DNA from: Billgrantia kenyensis
GTDB lineage: Bacteria; Pseudomonadota; Gammaproteobacteria; Pseudomonadales; Halomonadaceae
Direction of reading: 5' to 3'
NCBI RefSeq assembly: GCF_013697085.1
Contig: NZ_JACEFT010000019.1
Coordinates: 20,821-84,820, forward strand
DNA length: 64,000 nucleotides
In this document: piece by piece, positions 24,416 through 33,498 of the stretch
Position numbering within the stretch: the first letter of the stretch is position 1
Layout of the letters: each line of letters opens with the position of its first letter
The notes under the pieces: generated by a model
Told to the model about the DNA's origin: nothing
What the model saw: only the letters and a program-made list of their open reading frames with translations
Databases searched by the model: none
Program-made: the position numbers and the translations under genes

Positions 24416-24439
24416 AGAAAAAAACATTTGTTTTTTTCT
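24416..24439. promoter_or_regulatory. Inverted repeat AGAAAAAAAC-ATTT-GTTTTTTTCT upstream of the ABC operon
   Basis: Perfect 10-bp arms with a 4-nt spacer. The homopolymer arms make a protein-binding site or promoter UP-like element more likely than a stable RNA stem. It could be the operator of the RpiR-family protein encoded in the operon (33495), since RpiR sites are AT-rich palindromes. Confidence 0.4.
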
Positions 24440-24506
24440 CTATCGTGAGAAACAATTGTGCCAGGATGGCGCTTTGGACATTCAGCGTCTAGGGGAGAAC
24501 AACAAG

Positions 24507-25292
24507 ATGGAGCATCCCATGGCGGAAACCGCGGCATCGCTTGCCCTGGATATTCGTGGCATCGAGAAGAGTTTTGGAGAATTGCAGGTGTTGCGCGGCG
24601 TCGATCTGTCGGCGAAGCGAGGGGATGTGGTCTCGATCATCGGCTCGTCGGGATCGGGGAAGTCCACCTTCCTGCGCTGCCTGAACCTGCTGGAGCGGCC
24701 CGACGCAGGATCCATACGGGTGGCCGGGGAAGAGGTCGGCTTGCGTCCTGGCAAACAGGGCCTGGAGCCTACCGACAGGCGACAGCTGCGCCGCATCCGG
24801 TCCGAACTCGGGATGGTGTTCCAGGACTTCAACTTGTGGACGCATTTCACCATTCTGCAAAACCTCATCGAAGCCCCCATGCGCGTGCAGGGGCTGAGCC
24901 GGGCCGAAGCCATCGAAAGGGCCGAAGCCCTCCTCGACAAGGTCGGGTTGACTGACAAGCGTGACAGCTACCCCGCCCAGCTCTCCGGTGGCCAACAGCA
25001 ACGTGCCGCCATCGCCCGCGCTCTGGCCATGGAACCCGCGGCACTTCTCTTTGACGAGCCCACGTCAGCCCTTGACCCCGAACTGGTGGGGGAAGTACTT
25101 CGCGTCATGCAACTGCTGGCCGAAGAAGGCTGCACCATGATCGTGGTCACGCATGAGATGCGCTTCGCACGCGAAGTCTCTTCCCACGTCATGTTCTTTC
25201 ACGAGGGACGTGTCGAGGAGCAAGGGCCACCCGAGCAAGTGTTCGGCAACCCCAATTCGGAGCGCTGCCGACAGTTCCTGTCCCGGCTGTAA
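24507..25292 (+). CDS. Polar amino acid ABC transporter ATPase
   Basis: 261 residues from the ATG at 24507, with AGGGGAG 9 nt upstream. Walker A is [10 protein letters not shown], the Q-loop is in MVFQDFNLW, the signature [19 protein letters not shown], Walker [14 protein letters not shown], and the switch His is in VVTHEMRFA. It belongs to the HisP/OccP/GlnQ group that powers uptake of polar amino acids and opines. First gene of a ten-gene operon ending at 35717, with gaps of 60 bp or less throughout. Confidence 0.93.
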   Translation: MEHPMAETAASLALDIRGIEKSFGELQVLRGVDLSAKRGDVVSIIGSSGSGKSTFLRCLNLLERPDAGSIRVAGEEVGLRPGKQGLEPTDRRQLRRIRSELGMVFQDFNLWTHFTILQNLIEAPMRVQGLSRAEAIERAEALLDKVGLTDKRDSYPAQLSGGQQQRAAIARALAMEPAALLFDEPTSALDPELVGEVLRVMQLLAEEGCTMIVVTHEMRFAREVSSHVMFFHEGRVEEQGPPEQVFGNPNSERCRQFLSRL

Positions 25293-25338
25293 TAGCCGTT
25301 ACCTAAGTAATAACAAATCCAATCAGGAGGGTATTCCA

Positions 25339-26103
25339 ATGCAAACCAAGCTGCTTTCCCTGAGCATCATAGCCGGTTCCATGGTGGTCAGCGCTGCACA
25401 GGCCGACACCATTCGCATTGCCACCGAGGGGGCCTACCCCCCGTTCAACTACATCGATGAGAGCGGAGAACTGAAGGGCTTCGATGTCGACATTGCCAAA
25501 GCGTTATGCGAGGAAATGCAGGCAGATTGTGAAATCATCGCCCAGGCTTGGGACGGCATCATTCCTGGGTTGGTCACGGGCCGTTACGATGCCATCGTGG
25601 CTTCCATGTCGATAACCGAGAGGCGCAAGGAGGCGGTCAATTTTACCCGGCCCTACTATCAGGTCGGTGCCGCCTTGGTAGCGCCCGTCGACAGCGATAT
25701 CGCCTTCGAGCCGGGCAGGCTGGACGGCAAGGTCATCGGCGTTCAGCGTGCCACTACCTACGCCAACCTGCTGGCAGGGGAGTATCCCGAGGCCACGGTC
25801 AACAACTACGACACGGTGGAAAACCACAACCTCGACCTCCAGTCCGGACGCCTCGATGGTGTCGTCGGCCAGGCTGTGCTCATGCAGGAGTGGATCAACG
25901 AGCATGGCAAGGGCGCCTATGAGATCAAGGGTGAGCCGGTGCTTGATGTGGACTACATCGGTGAAGGGGCCGGCATTGCCGTCAACAAGAACAACCCCGA
26001 ATTGCTCGAGCGACTCGATACGGCGCTTGCCACGATTTTGGAGAATGGTGTCTACGACGACATCAGCGCGAGCTACTTCCCCTTCTCCATTCGTCCGCAA
26101 TGA
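25339..26103 (+). CDS. Periplasmic amino acid-binding protein (SBP family 3)
   Basis: 254 residues from the ATG at 25339, with AGGAGG 8 nt upstream. A 22-residue signal peptide (IIAGSMVVSAAQA) precedes IRIATEGAYPPFNYIDESGE, the family 3 signature, then GFDVDIAKALCEEM, the ligand-binding ASMSITERRKEAVNFTRPYY, and GVQRATTYANLL. Sequence style is that of the lysine/arginine/ornithine or octopine receptors. Ligand unknown; the downstream enzymes suggest a compound with an amine and an amide bond. A strong hairpin follows the stop. Confidence 0.9.
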   Translation: MQTKLLSLSIIAGSMVVSAAQADTIRIATEGAYPPFNYIDESGELKGFDVDIAKALCEEMQADCEIIAQAWDGIIPGLVTGRYDAIVASMSITERRKEAVNFTRPYYQVGAALVAPVDSDIAFEPGRLDGKVIGVQRATTYANLLAGEYPEATVNNYDTVENHNLDLQSGRLDGVVGQAVLMQEWINEHGKGAYEIKGEPVLDVDYIGEGAGIAVNKNNPELLERLDTALATILENGVYDDISASYFPFSIRPQ

Positions 26104-26110
26104 TAGCCAT

Positions 26111-26144
26111 GTCGCCCGGGGAGCGGATCATTTCCCCGGGCGAC
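26111..26144 (+). promoter_or_regulatory. 12-bp stem hairpin between binding protein and permease genes
   Basis: GTCGCCCGGGGA (26111-26122) and TCCCCGGGCGAC (26133-26144) pair perfectly with a 10-nt loop and no T-run. Probably an mRNA-stabilising or partially terminating element raising binding protein over permease, as at 18345 and 50885. Confidence 0.65.
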
Positions 26145-26163
26145 AGAAGAATCGGGTAGCCCC

Positions 26164-26862
26164 ATGTTCGACTTGTTCGGTTTTGGACACCTGCTGCTGC
26201 AAGGCACGTGGGTGACGGTTCAGCTCGCTCTGATTTCGCTGGTCCTTGGGCTAGGCTTCAGCCTGCTGGGGGCAGCGATGAAACTCTCGGATTTTCGCCT
26301 GCTGCGCTTTGCTGCCGGCGTCTATACAACGCTGTTTCGCGGCATTCCCGAGCTGGTGGTCATACTCTTTATCTATTTTGGTGGCGTGGTGATCGTCAAC
26401 GCCGTGGCGCGCCAACTGGGCTATGACCGATATATTGATGTCTCGGCTTTCGCGGCCGGCGTTGCCGCCCTCTCCCTCACCTTTGGTGCCTACGGCACGG
26501 AAATTCTGCGCGGTGCCATCCTGGCAGTGCCGAAGGGCCAGGTGGAGGCTGCCCGTGCCTGCGGCATGACCTCGTTGACCATAGGCTGGCGCATCGTCCT
26601 GCCCCAAGTATGGCGGTACGCCCTGCCTGGGCTTGGCAATACTTTCCTCATCATCCTCAAGGAAACGGCGCTGGTCTCGGTCATCGGACTGGATGAACTA
26701 ATGCGCCGTACCGAAGTGGCAGTGGGATACACCAAGCAGCCCTTCACCTTCTTTCTTACCGCCGCGCTCATCTATCTGGGCCTCACGGCTATTGTCATGC
26801 TGGTTCAGCGCAAGCTGGAGCAGCGAGCCAACCGCGGCGTGATAGCCAGGAGTGCCGTATGA
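26164..26862 (+). CDS. Amino acid ABC transporter permease (HisQ type)
   Basis: 232 residues with five hydrophobic segments. The conserved EAA loop, which docks on the ATPase, reads GAILAVPKGQVEAARACGMT. TTLFRGIPELVVILFIYFGG near residue 55 is typical for HisQ/OccQ subunits. It overlaps the next permease by 4 nt (ATGA), as expected for a heterodimeric channel. Confidence 0.92.
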   Translation: MFDLFGFGHLLLQGTWVTVQLALISLVLGLGFSLLGAAMKLSDFRLLRFAAGVYTTLFRGIPELVVILFIYFGGVVIVNAVARQLGYDRYIDVSAFAAGVAALSLTFGAYGTEILRGAILAVPKGQVEAARACGMTSLTIGWRIVLPQVWRYALPGLGNTFLIILKETALVSVIGLDELMRRTEVAVGYTKQPFTFFLTAALIYLGLTAIVMLVQRKLEQRANRGVIARSAV

Positions 26863-27539
26863 ACGTCTCGCTGATGATCGAAAGCCTCCCCGCCCTGCTG
26901 CAGGGGGTCTGGGTCACCCTGGAACTGGTGGTAGCGGCGTTGCTGATCGGGTTCTGCATCGCTTTGCCCACGGCACTGGCAAGGCTTCACGGCAACGCCC
27001 TGCTCCGCTCCATCGCCGTAAGCTACATCTTTTTCTTTCGCGGCACGCCGCTGCTGGTGCAGATATTTCTCGTCTATTACGGGCTCTCGCAGTTCGACTT
27101 CGTGCGCGAAAGCGCTCTGTGGCCCATCCTGCGTCAGCCCTACTGGTGTGCCCTGATCGCCTTCTCTCTCAATACCGGGGCCTACACGGCGGAGGTCATT
27201 CGTGGCGGCATCCAGGCGGTGCCATCCGGCCAGATCGAAGCAGCAAGGGCCTGCGGCATGACGCCTACGACTACCTTCGTGCGGATCGTCTGGCCTCAAG
27301 CGCTGCGACATTCACTTCCCGCCTATGGCAATGAAATGATCCTGATGGTGAAGGCGAGTTCACTGGCTTCCACAGTGACCCTGCTGGATATCACCGGTGT
27401 TGCTCGCAACCTGGTCGCCGAGACCTACATGCCGATCGAGATCCTGTCGATGGCAGCACTCATCTATCTGGCGATGACATTCACCCTTGGCCAGGGCGTG
27501 CTGGCCATGGAGCGCAGGTTGGCCGCCGGCCGCTCATGA
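26859..27539 (+). CDS. Amino acid ABC transporter permease (HisM type)
   Basis: 226 residues, five hydrophobic segments. FFFRGTPLLVQIFLVYYG and the EAA loop GGIQAVPSGQIEAARACGMT are characteristic of HisM/OccM subunits. Together with the previous gene it forms the membrane channel of the importer. The stop codon region overlaps an alternative start of the aldehyde dehydrogenase, and the two are cotranscribed. Confidence 0.92.
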   Translation: MNVSLMIESLPALLQGVWVTLELVVAALLIGFCIALPTALARLHGNALLRSIAVSYIFFFRGTPLLVQIFLVYYGLSQFDFVRESALWPILRQPYWCALIAFSLNTGAYTAEVIRGGIQAVPSGQIEAARACGMTPTTTFVRIVWPQALRHSLPAYGNEMILMVKASSLASTVTLLDITGVARNLVAETYMPIEILSMAALIYLAMTFTLGQGVLAMERRLAAGRS

Positions 27540-27559
27540 GACAGGAAAGAAGGCAAACC

Positions 27560-29065
27560 ATGACCACTTCCGTTAGTGATACCTCTCTCAGCGAATGGCA
27601 AGCACGTGTCGGACAGCTCGAGTTCGAGCGTGATGCCTTCATCGACGGTGGCTTCGTGCCGTCAAACTCCGGACGACGCTTCGCCTCCTCCAACCCGGCC
27701 ACTGGCGAAGTTCTGGTCGAGGTGGCTCGCTGTGATGGAGAAGATGTCGATGCTGCCGTAGCGGCGGCTCGCCGGGCCTTTCAGCAAGGCGACTGGTCAC
27801 AGGCTTCCCCGGCACGGCGCAGGGACGTGCTGCTCAAGATCGCCGATATGCTTCAGGCCGAGGCGGATGCGTTCGCCCTCACGGAAACCCTGGATGTCGG
27901 CAAGCCGATCCGTGACAGTCTCACGGTAGATGTGCCGGCGGCGGAACGCTGCCTGCGCTGGTATGCCGAGGCCATCGATAAGGTCTACGGCGAGGTGGCC
28001 CCGACCGCTACCGGCACGCTTGCCACTGTGCGACGCGTTCCGGTCGGGGTGGTAGCCGCGGTGGTTCCCTGGAATTTTCCGCTGGTCATGGCGATGACCA
28101 AGCTGGCACCCGCCCTGGCGGCGGGAAACAGCGTCGTGATCAAGCCCGCCGAGCAGTCGCCCCTCTCTCTGCTGCGTTTCGCTCGTCTGGCCCAGCGCGC
28201 AGGGCTGCCGAAGGGCGTGCTCAATGTGGTGCCCGGCTTCGGCGAGGAGGCCGGCCAGGCACTTGGCCTGCACCCCGACGTACAGGCACTCAGTTTTACC
28301 GGCTCGACGGCGGTAGGCAAGGCGTTCCTGCGCTACGCCGGCGACTCCAACATGAAGAAGGTATCGCTTGAGTGCGGCGGCAAGTCAGCCAACATCGTGC
28401 TTGATGACTGCCCCGATATCGACGCCGCTGCCCGCGCGAGCGCCGCGGCGATCTTCTTCAATCAAGGCGAAATCTGCAATGCCGGTTCCCGCTTGATCGT
28501 CCAAAGCGGGATCAGGGAGCGCTTCCTCGAAGCACTGCTCGAGGCTGCCAGGGATTTCGCGCCTGGCAATCCACTCGATCCGGACACGCGCATGGGAGCG
28601 CTGATCTCGCCCGAGCACTGTCGTACGGTTTCGGGTTACGTCGATCGCGCCCGCCATCAGGGCGCCCGTGTGCTGATCGGGGGCGAACCCCTGACCGGCC
28701 TGACAGCAGAAACCTTCTACCCTCCCACCGTCCTCGATGAGGTTTCCAATCGCATGGAGATTGCCAGCGAGGAGATTTTCGGCCCTGTGCTGTGCGTGTT
28801 GACGGTGGAAACCGCCGAGGAGGCGGTGCAACTTGCCAACGACAGTCGCTATGGTCTGGCCGCGGCGGTATGGACTCGTGACCTCTCCACCGCATTCCGC
28901 ATGGAGCAGGCTCTGGAAGCCGGCACCGTCTGGATCAATGCGATCCGTGCCGGCGACATGAGCGTGCCCTTCGGCGGCATGAAGGAGTCGGGGCTCGGCC
29001 GCGACAAGTCGCTGCATGCCTTCGACAACGTGACTCACCTGAAGTCCACTTGGGTGGCACTATGA
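27560..29065 (+). CDS. NAD-dependent aldehyde dehydrogenase (PuuC-like)
   Basis: 501 residues from the ATG at 27560; an in-frame ATG at 27536 overlaps the permease stop and lacks a good site. Conserved parts are PWNFPLVMAMTKLAPALAAG, FTGSTAVGKAFLRYAG with the NAD-binding turn, the general base Glu in LECGGKS and the catalytic Cys in GEICNAGSR (about residue 300). It is closest in style to gamma-glutamyl-gamma-aminobutyraldehyde and betaine aldehyde dehydrogenases. In this operon it would oxidise the aldehyde made by one of the two aminotransferases. Confidence 0.9.
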   Translation: MTTSVSDTSLSEWQARVGQLEFERDAFIDGGFVPSNSGRRFASSNPATGEVLVEVARCDGEDVDAAVAAARRAFQQGDWSQASPARRRDVLLKIADMLQAEADAFALTETLDVGKPIRDSLTVDVPAAERCLRWYAEAIDKVYGEVAPTATGTLATVRRVPVGVVAAVVPWNFPLVMAMTKLAPALAAGNSVVIKPAEQSPLSLLRFARLAQRAGLPKGVLNVVPGFGEEAGQALGLHPDVQALSFTGSTAVGKAFLRYAGDSNMKKVSLECGGKSANIVLDDCPDIDAAARASAAAIFFNQGEICNAGSRLIVQSGIRERFLEALLEAARDFAPGNPLDPDTRMGALISPEHCRTVSGYVDRARHQGARVLIGGEPLTGLTAETFYPPTVLDEVSNRMEIASEEIFGPVLCVLTVETAEEAVQLANDSRYGLAAAVWTRDLSTAFRMEQALEAGTVWINAIRAGDMSVPFGGMKESGLGRDKSLHAFDNVTHLKSTWVAL

Positions 29066-30558
29066 GCCGGCAAGCCAGACGCGTGGCTATTGGCTGCGTG
29101 ATGCATGAGACCAACAGCTTCAACCGGCGCGCCACCCGGCTGGAGGATTTCGGTACGCGCTACCTGCTGCGCGGCGAGGAGCTGTGGGACTTGGCGCACA
29201 CCAATACCGAGATTGCCGGCTTCCTCGATGAGGCTCGGCAGCAGGGCTGGCAGACGGTGCCCCTGGTGGCCGCGACCTGCGCCCCTTCGGGGCCGCTGGC
29301 TCAGGAAGCGTGGAGCGAATTGCTGGCAGACCTGCTTGCCAGGCTGATGGCCGCAGCGCCTGTGGATGGCGTACTTCTCGGGCTGCATGGGGCCATGATG
29401 ACCGAGAGCGAACCGGACGCCGAAGCCGTTCTGCTGGAGTCGATCCGGAACGCGGTAGGAGAAAACACTCCCATCGTGGCCACCCTGGACATGCATGCCA
29501 ACGTCTCACCACGCATGGTGGCGGCAAGCGATGCTCTGGTTGCCTATCGCAGCTACCCACATGTCGACCAGTTCGATACGGGGCGGCGGGGCGCGCAGCT
29601 GCTGGCCGAGCGGCTTGAGGGCGCCACCTTCACCAGCGCGCTGCGCCAACCGGCTCTGCTGGATACGGCAGCACATGGCCGCACCTCGCCCCCAGGACCG
29701 ATGAATGAGTTGCTGGCTGAGGCGGAGGCTTTCGAAGCGGAGCCCGGCATCGCCTGTGTCAGCCTGCAGATCGGTTTTCCCTGGAGCGATTTTCCCTATG
29801 CCGGGCCAAGCGTCGTGGTCAGTGGCAGCGACCCGCAGCGCTGTGCAGCCGTCGCCGACTTTTTCTCCCGTCGTTACGAAGCGCTCATTCACACCGTCGA
29901 ACTTGACTACCCCGATGCCAAACAGGCGGTGGCCGAGGCCATGCGCGCTCCCGGAGAAGGCCCCGTGGTGCTGGCTGATTTTGCCGACAACCCCTCGGGG
30001 GGCGCTTATGGTGATTCGCCGATGCTGCTCCGCGCGTTGGTCGAAGCCAAGGCCACCCGTACCGTGTTCGCCACGCTGTGCGATGAGTGCAGCGTGGCCA
30101 GGGCCGAGGCACTGGGGGTGGGGGCACATGGCACGTTCACGCTGGGCGGCCGCTGGGCACCTGAGCTAACCCCGCCGATGGAAGTCGAAGCCGAAGTCGT
30201 GTGTCTCTCGGATGGCCTCTTCACTTGTGAAGGCCCGATGTGGACCGGTACGAGACAGTCACTGGGACCGAGCGCTCGGCTTCGTATCGGCGGTGTAGAT
30301 GACATCGACGTCATCGTGACCAGTCGGGCTCTCGCCGTCACCGACCGCAACCTGCTCAGGCTCTTCGGTATCGAGCCCGCCAACGTGCGCCTGCTCGCAC
30401 TCAAGAGCCGCAATCACTGCCGCGCCGCCTTCGCACCGCTGGCACAAAGTTACCAATTGGTGGACGCCGGTGGGATTGCCTCGATGCGTCTCGCCAGCCT
30501 GCCCTACCGGCAGTTACGGCGTCCGGTCTGGCCGCTTGACCCCATCGATCACGAATAA
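29062..30558 (+). CDS. M81 family (MlrC-like) metallohydrolase, copy 1
   Basis: 498 residues from the ATG that overlaps the aldehyde dehydrogenase stop (ATGA). Motifs: MHETNSFNRR near the N-terminus, LGLHGAMMTE, DMHANVSPRM, YRSYPHVDQ (the Asp/His residues that are presumed zinc ligands in MlrC), then GGAYGDSPMLLRAL and LLALKSRNHCRAAF. MlrC of microcystin degraders opens peptide-like amide bonds, but most M81 proteins sit in small-molecule operons and their substrates are unknown. A paralogue follows at 31990 with the same motifs, so the two may act on successive bonds or form a heteromer. Confidence 0.88.
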   Translation: MSRQARRVAIGCVMHETNSFNRRATRLEDFGTRYLLRGEELWDLAHTNTEIAGFLDEARQQGWQTVPLVAATCAPSGPLAQEAWSELLADLLARLMAAAPVDGVLLGLHGAMMTESEPDAEAVLLESIRNAVGENTPIVATLDMHANVSPRMVAASDALVAYRSYPHVDQFDTGRRGAQLLAERLEGATFTSALRQPALLDTAAHGRTSPPGPMNELLAEAEAFEAEPGIACVSLQIGFPWSDFPYAGPSVVVSGSDPQRCAAVADFFSRRYEALIHTVELDYPDAKQAVAEAMRAPGEGPVVLADFADNPSGGAYGDSPMLLRALVEAKATRTVFATLCDECSVARAEALGVGAHGTFTLGGRWAPELTPPMEVEAEVVCLSDGLFTCEGPMWTGTRQSLGPSARLRIGGVDDIDVIVTSRALAVTDRNLLRLFGIEPANVRLLALKSRNHCRAAFAPLAQSYQLVDAGGIASMRLASLPYRQLRRPVWPLDPIDHE

Positions 30559-30573
30559 CAACGAGGAAACCCC

Positions 30574-31959
30574 ATGAATATGCCTTTTGCCGCCAGCGAA
30601 GCACTCAGGCAGCAAGACCTGGACCACCACCTTCACCCCTTTACCGATCACCGTCAGCTGGCCGCAGAGGGTGGGCCGCGCATCATCACTCATGGCGAAG
30701 GCGTATGGCTATGGGACACGCAGGGACGGAAGCTGCTCGACGGCATGGCCGGGCTATGGTGTGTCAATGTGGGCTATGGCCGCCATGAGCTAGGACGGGT
30801 GGCGCAGCGTCAGATAAACCGATTGCCCTACTACAATACGTTCTTCCAGACCAGCCACGAACCTGTCATTGAGCTCTCGGCCAAGCTGACCGGCCTCCTT
30901 CCCGAAGGGCTAGAGCATGTCTTTTTTGCCAACTCCGGCTCGGAGGCGAACGACACCGCTTTACGACTGGTGCGCCACTATTGGCAAGCGCTGGGGCAAC
31001 CCGAGCGCCGTGTGATTGTCAGTCGCCGCCACGCTTACCATGGCAGCACTATCGCGGCGGCCAGCCTGGGCGGAATGAGCAGCATGCATGACATCCCGGG
31101 CGTTCCGATTCCCGACGTGGTCCATGTCGGGGCTCCCTACGCCTGGGAGAGCGGCAAGGCGATGGAGCAGGAGCACTTCGCCGAAGTGGCGGCACGTTGG
31201 GTGGAAGAGGCGATTCTTGCTGCCGGTCCGGAACGGGTTGCCGCCTTCATTGGCGAGCCCGTCATGGGGGCCGGCGGCGTGATTGTTCCGCCGGCCGGTT
31301 ACTGGCAACGTGTGCAGGACATATGCCGGCGCTACGACATCCTGCTGATCTGCGATGAAGTGGTTTGCGGCTTCGGTAGAACCGGTAACTGGTTCGGTGC
31401 CCAGACTTTCGACATTCGCCCCGATATCGTGACCATGGCCAAGGGACTCTCTTCCGGCTACCAGCCGATCTCCGCCGTGGCGGTAGGCGAGCGAGTGGTC
31501 GCGCCCTTGCTCGAACGCCCCGGCCGCTTCCCCCATGGGTTTACCTATTCGGGGCACCCGGTCGCCGCGGCTGTAGCGCTGGAAAATCTCAACATCATCG
31601 AGCGCGAGGGCCTGGTCGAGCATGTACACGACACGGTAGGGCCTGCGCTGGCCACCGGGCTCGGCCGGCTGGCTGACCATGCGCTGGTCGGCGAAGTCAG
31701 GACGCTGGGCGCCATGGCTGCCGTGGAGCTCAACCCCGAAAATATGCCGGGAACCCGTGACCTGCCATCCGGTACCCTGGCGACGCGAGTACGCAACCTC
31801 TGCTTCGAACACGGGCTGGTCACCCGGGCAGTGCGGGATGGCCTGGTCTTTGCTCCCCCGCTGGTGATCACCACAGACGAGATCGCCACACTCGTCGATA
31901 TTTTATCGAGCTGCCTGGATGAAGTGGCGGCACAGGTCGCTGAGCCGGCACATGCATGA
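30574..31959 (+). CDS. Class III omega-aminotransferase, copy 1
   Basis: 461 residues, PLP fold type I. LLDGMAGLWCVNVGYG, FFANSGSEANDTALRLVRHY, HAYHGSTIAAASLGG and the PLP lysine in TMAKGLSSGYQPISAV are conserved, with Asp before it in CDEVVCGFGRTG. The N-terminal HHLHPFTDHRQL is typical of putrescine/taurine:pyruvate aminotransferases (SpuC group). It would convert a terminal amine to an aldehyde, which the dehydrogenase at 27560 could oxidise. An AACGAGGA site lies before the start. Confidence 0.9.
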   Translation: MNMPFAASEALRQQDLDHHLHPFTDHRQLAAEGGPRIITHGEGVWLWDTQGRKLLDGMAGLWCVNVGYGRHELGRVAQRQINRLPYYNTFFQTSHEPVIELSAKLTGLLPEGLEHVFFANSGSEANDTALRLVRHYWQALGQPERRVIVSRRHAYHGSTIAAASLGGMSSMHDIPGVPIPDVVHVGAPYAWESGKAMEQEHFAEVAARWVEEAILAAGPERVAAFIGEPVMGAGGVIVPPAGYWQRVQDICRRYDILLICDEVVCGFGRTGNWFGAQTFDIRPDIVTMAKGLSSGYQPISAVAVGERVVAPLLERPGRFPHGFTYSGHPVAAAVALENLNIIEREGLVEHVHDTVGPALATGLGRLADHALVGEVRTLGAMAAVELNPENMPGTRDLPSGTLATRVRNLCFEHGLVTRAVRDGLVFAPPLVITTDEIATLVDILSSCLDEVAAQVAEPAHA

Positions 31960-31989
31960 GCCCATGGGACATGAAAAAGGAGCGGAGCA

Positions 31990-33498
31990 ATGATAATTGG
32001 CGTTGCGCGTCTCTGGCATGAGGCCAACTCCTTTTCGTCGACGCGGGTCGGCCGTGAAGAGTTCCTGGCCCGTGAATGGCTTAAAGGCAGTGCCGCCATC
32101 GCGCACTACCGCGACACCTCCACGGAGCTGGGTGGTGCGATTGAGTGGGCAGCAGGGCGGGACGATGTCACCCTGGTTGTTTCACGCTGTGCCTCGGCGC
32201 CACCGGGCGGCCCGGTAGAGCAGGCCCTGCTTGACGCCATCATCGATGAAATCGTCAGCGATCCTAATTTCGACTCGGTGGATGGACTCTACTTGTCTCT
32301 CCATGGAGCCTGTAGCGGTACCGGGGATCTTGCGCCTGAGACGACCCTGCTGCAGCGGCTTAGGCAGCGGTTTCCCACCCTGCCCATCGCCGCCTCGTTC
32401 GATATGCACTGCTGCCCGACCGAGACCCTGGTCTCGGCCCTGAACGTGGCAACCGTCTATCGCACTTATCCGCATGTCGATATGGACCGAGCCGCCAAGC
32501 GCGCCCTCGACCTCTTGGCCATGAACGTGATGAGAGGCGTGCGCAGCCGGGTCCTCATGCACCGGATCGGGCGGGTACTACCCAGCTTCAACATGCGCAC
32601 CGATGGTGACGGGCCAATGGCGGACATAGAAGCAGAGGCGCTGGCACTGGAACGCAAAGAGGGTGACGCGATCCTGGGCGTTTATCCCTATGCCAGCTTT
32701 GCCTATGCCGACTTGCCGGCAACCGATGCCGGCGCCCTGGTGACGACCACCGACGACGCCCGTGCCCAGCGGGTCGGCAATGCGCTTGCCCAGTACATGT
32801 TCTGCCGGCGTGCCGCATTTTGCCCGGCCCTGCCCTCGGCCGATGAGTGCCTGGCACGACAGCCTTGGTGCTCCGGGCGGCGAGTCGCCGTGCTCGACCC
32901 GGCTGACAACCCGCTCTCGGGCGGTATGGCCGATACCCCCGGGCTGCTCGCGGCCGCCCTGCGGCACGAACTGCCGCCAGGCTCGGTGCTGGCATTCTTC
33001 CATGACCCCGCCCTCGTTGCCCATCTTCACGAGCAGGGCGAAGGCACCCGGTTGAGCGTGACGCTGGGCGGACGCCACGATCGCCGCTTCGGCGAACCGG
33101 TGACTTGCCAGGTTGAGGTCGCTCTCCTGACGGCAGGCCGCTTCGTCAACAGTGGCCCCATGGAGCGAGGCGTGACCGTCGACCTGGGGCCCACCGCGGT
33201 CATCCGCACCGGCCCACTCAGCATCATCGTGACGTCGGTGTGCCAATCGCCCAACGACGCGGAGTATTTCCGCCTGCACGGTATGGATCCCGAAGAGATT
33301 CCCCTGCTGCTGGCGAAGGCCAAGAACCATTTTCGCGCCGCCCTGGGCAGCGCCTTCGACGAGATCCATCAGGTCGAAGTGGCAGGCCCGGCCATGGCGG
33401 ATACCGCTGCCTTGCCGTATCGCAACCTGCCTCCGGCTCGTTTCGAGCTGGGAGAGCCGCTAGATACCACTACCAGCCGTACACGGAGCGAAGCGTGA
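31990..33498 (+). CDS. M81 family (MlrC-like) metallohydrolase, copy 2
   Basis: 502 residues with the same order of motifs as copy 1: LWHEANSFSSTRVGREEF at the N-terminus, LSLHGACSGTGD, SFDMHCCPTETL, YRTYPHVDMDRA, then DPADNPLSGGMADTPGLL and LLAKAKNHFRAALG. Differences include DMHCC for DMHAN and Ala for Thr in the first motif, so substrate or metal site may differ. It overlaps the RpiR gene start by 4 nt. AAAAGGAGCGG precedes the ATG. Confidence 0.87.
   Translation: MIIGVARLWHEANSFSSTRVGREEFLAREWLKGSAAIAHYRDTSTELGGAIEWAAGRDDVTLVVSRCASAPPGGPVEQALLDAIIDEIVSDPNFDSVDGLYLSLHGACSGTGDLAPETTLLQRLRQRFPTLPIAASFDMHCCPTETLVSALNVATVYRTYPHVDMDRAAKRALDLLAMNVMRGVRSRVLMHRIGRVLPSFNMRTDGDGPMADIEAEALALERKEGDAILGVYPYASFAYADLPATDAGALVTTTDDARAQRVGNALAQYMFCRRAAFCPALPSADECLARQPWCSGRRVAVLDPADNPLSGGMADTPGLLAAALRHELPPGSVLAFFHDPALVAHLHEQGEGTRLSVTLGGRHDRRFGEPVTCQVEVALLTAGRFVNSGPMERGVTVDLGPTAVIRTGPLSIIVTSVCQSPNDAEYFRLHGMDPEEIPLLLAKAKNHFRAALGSAFDEIHQVEVAGPAMADTAALPYRNLPPARFELGEPLDTTTSRTRSEA

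Larger units (their letters stand above)
24007..24506. other. 500-bp gap: right end of island and ABC operon promoter region
   Basis: Contains the right tRNA repeat (24188-24238) and then non-coding sequence leading to the ABC operon. No gene is supported. An inverted repeat at 24416-24439 lies 68 bp before the first ATG. Confidence 0.55.
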
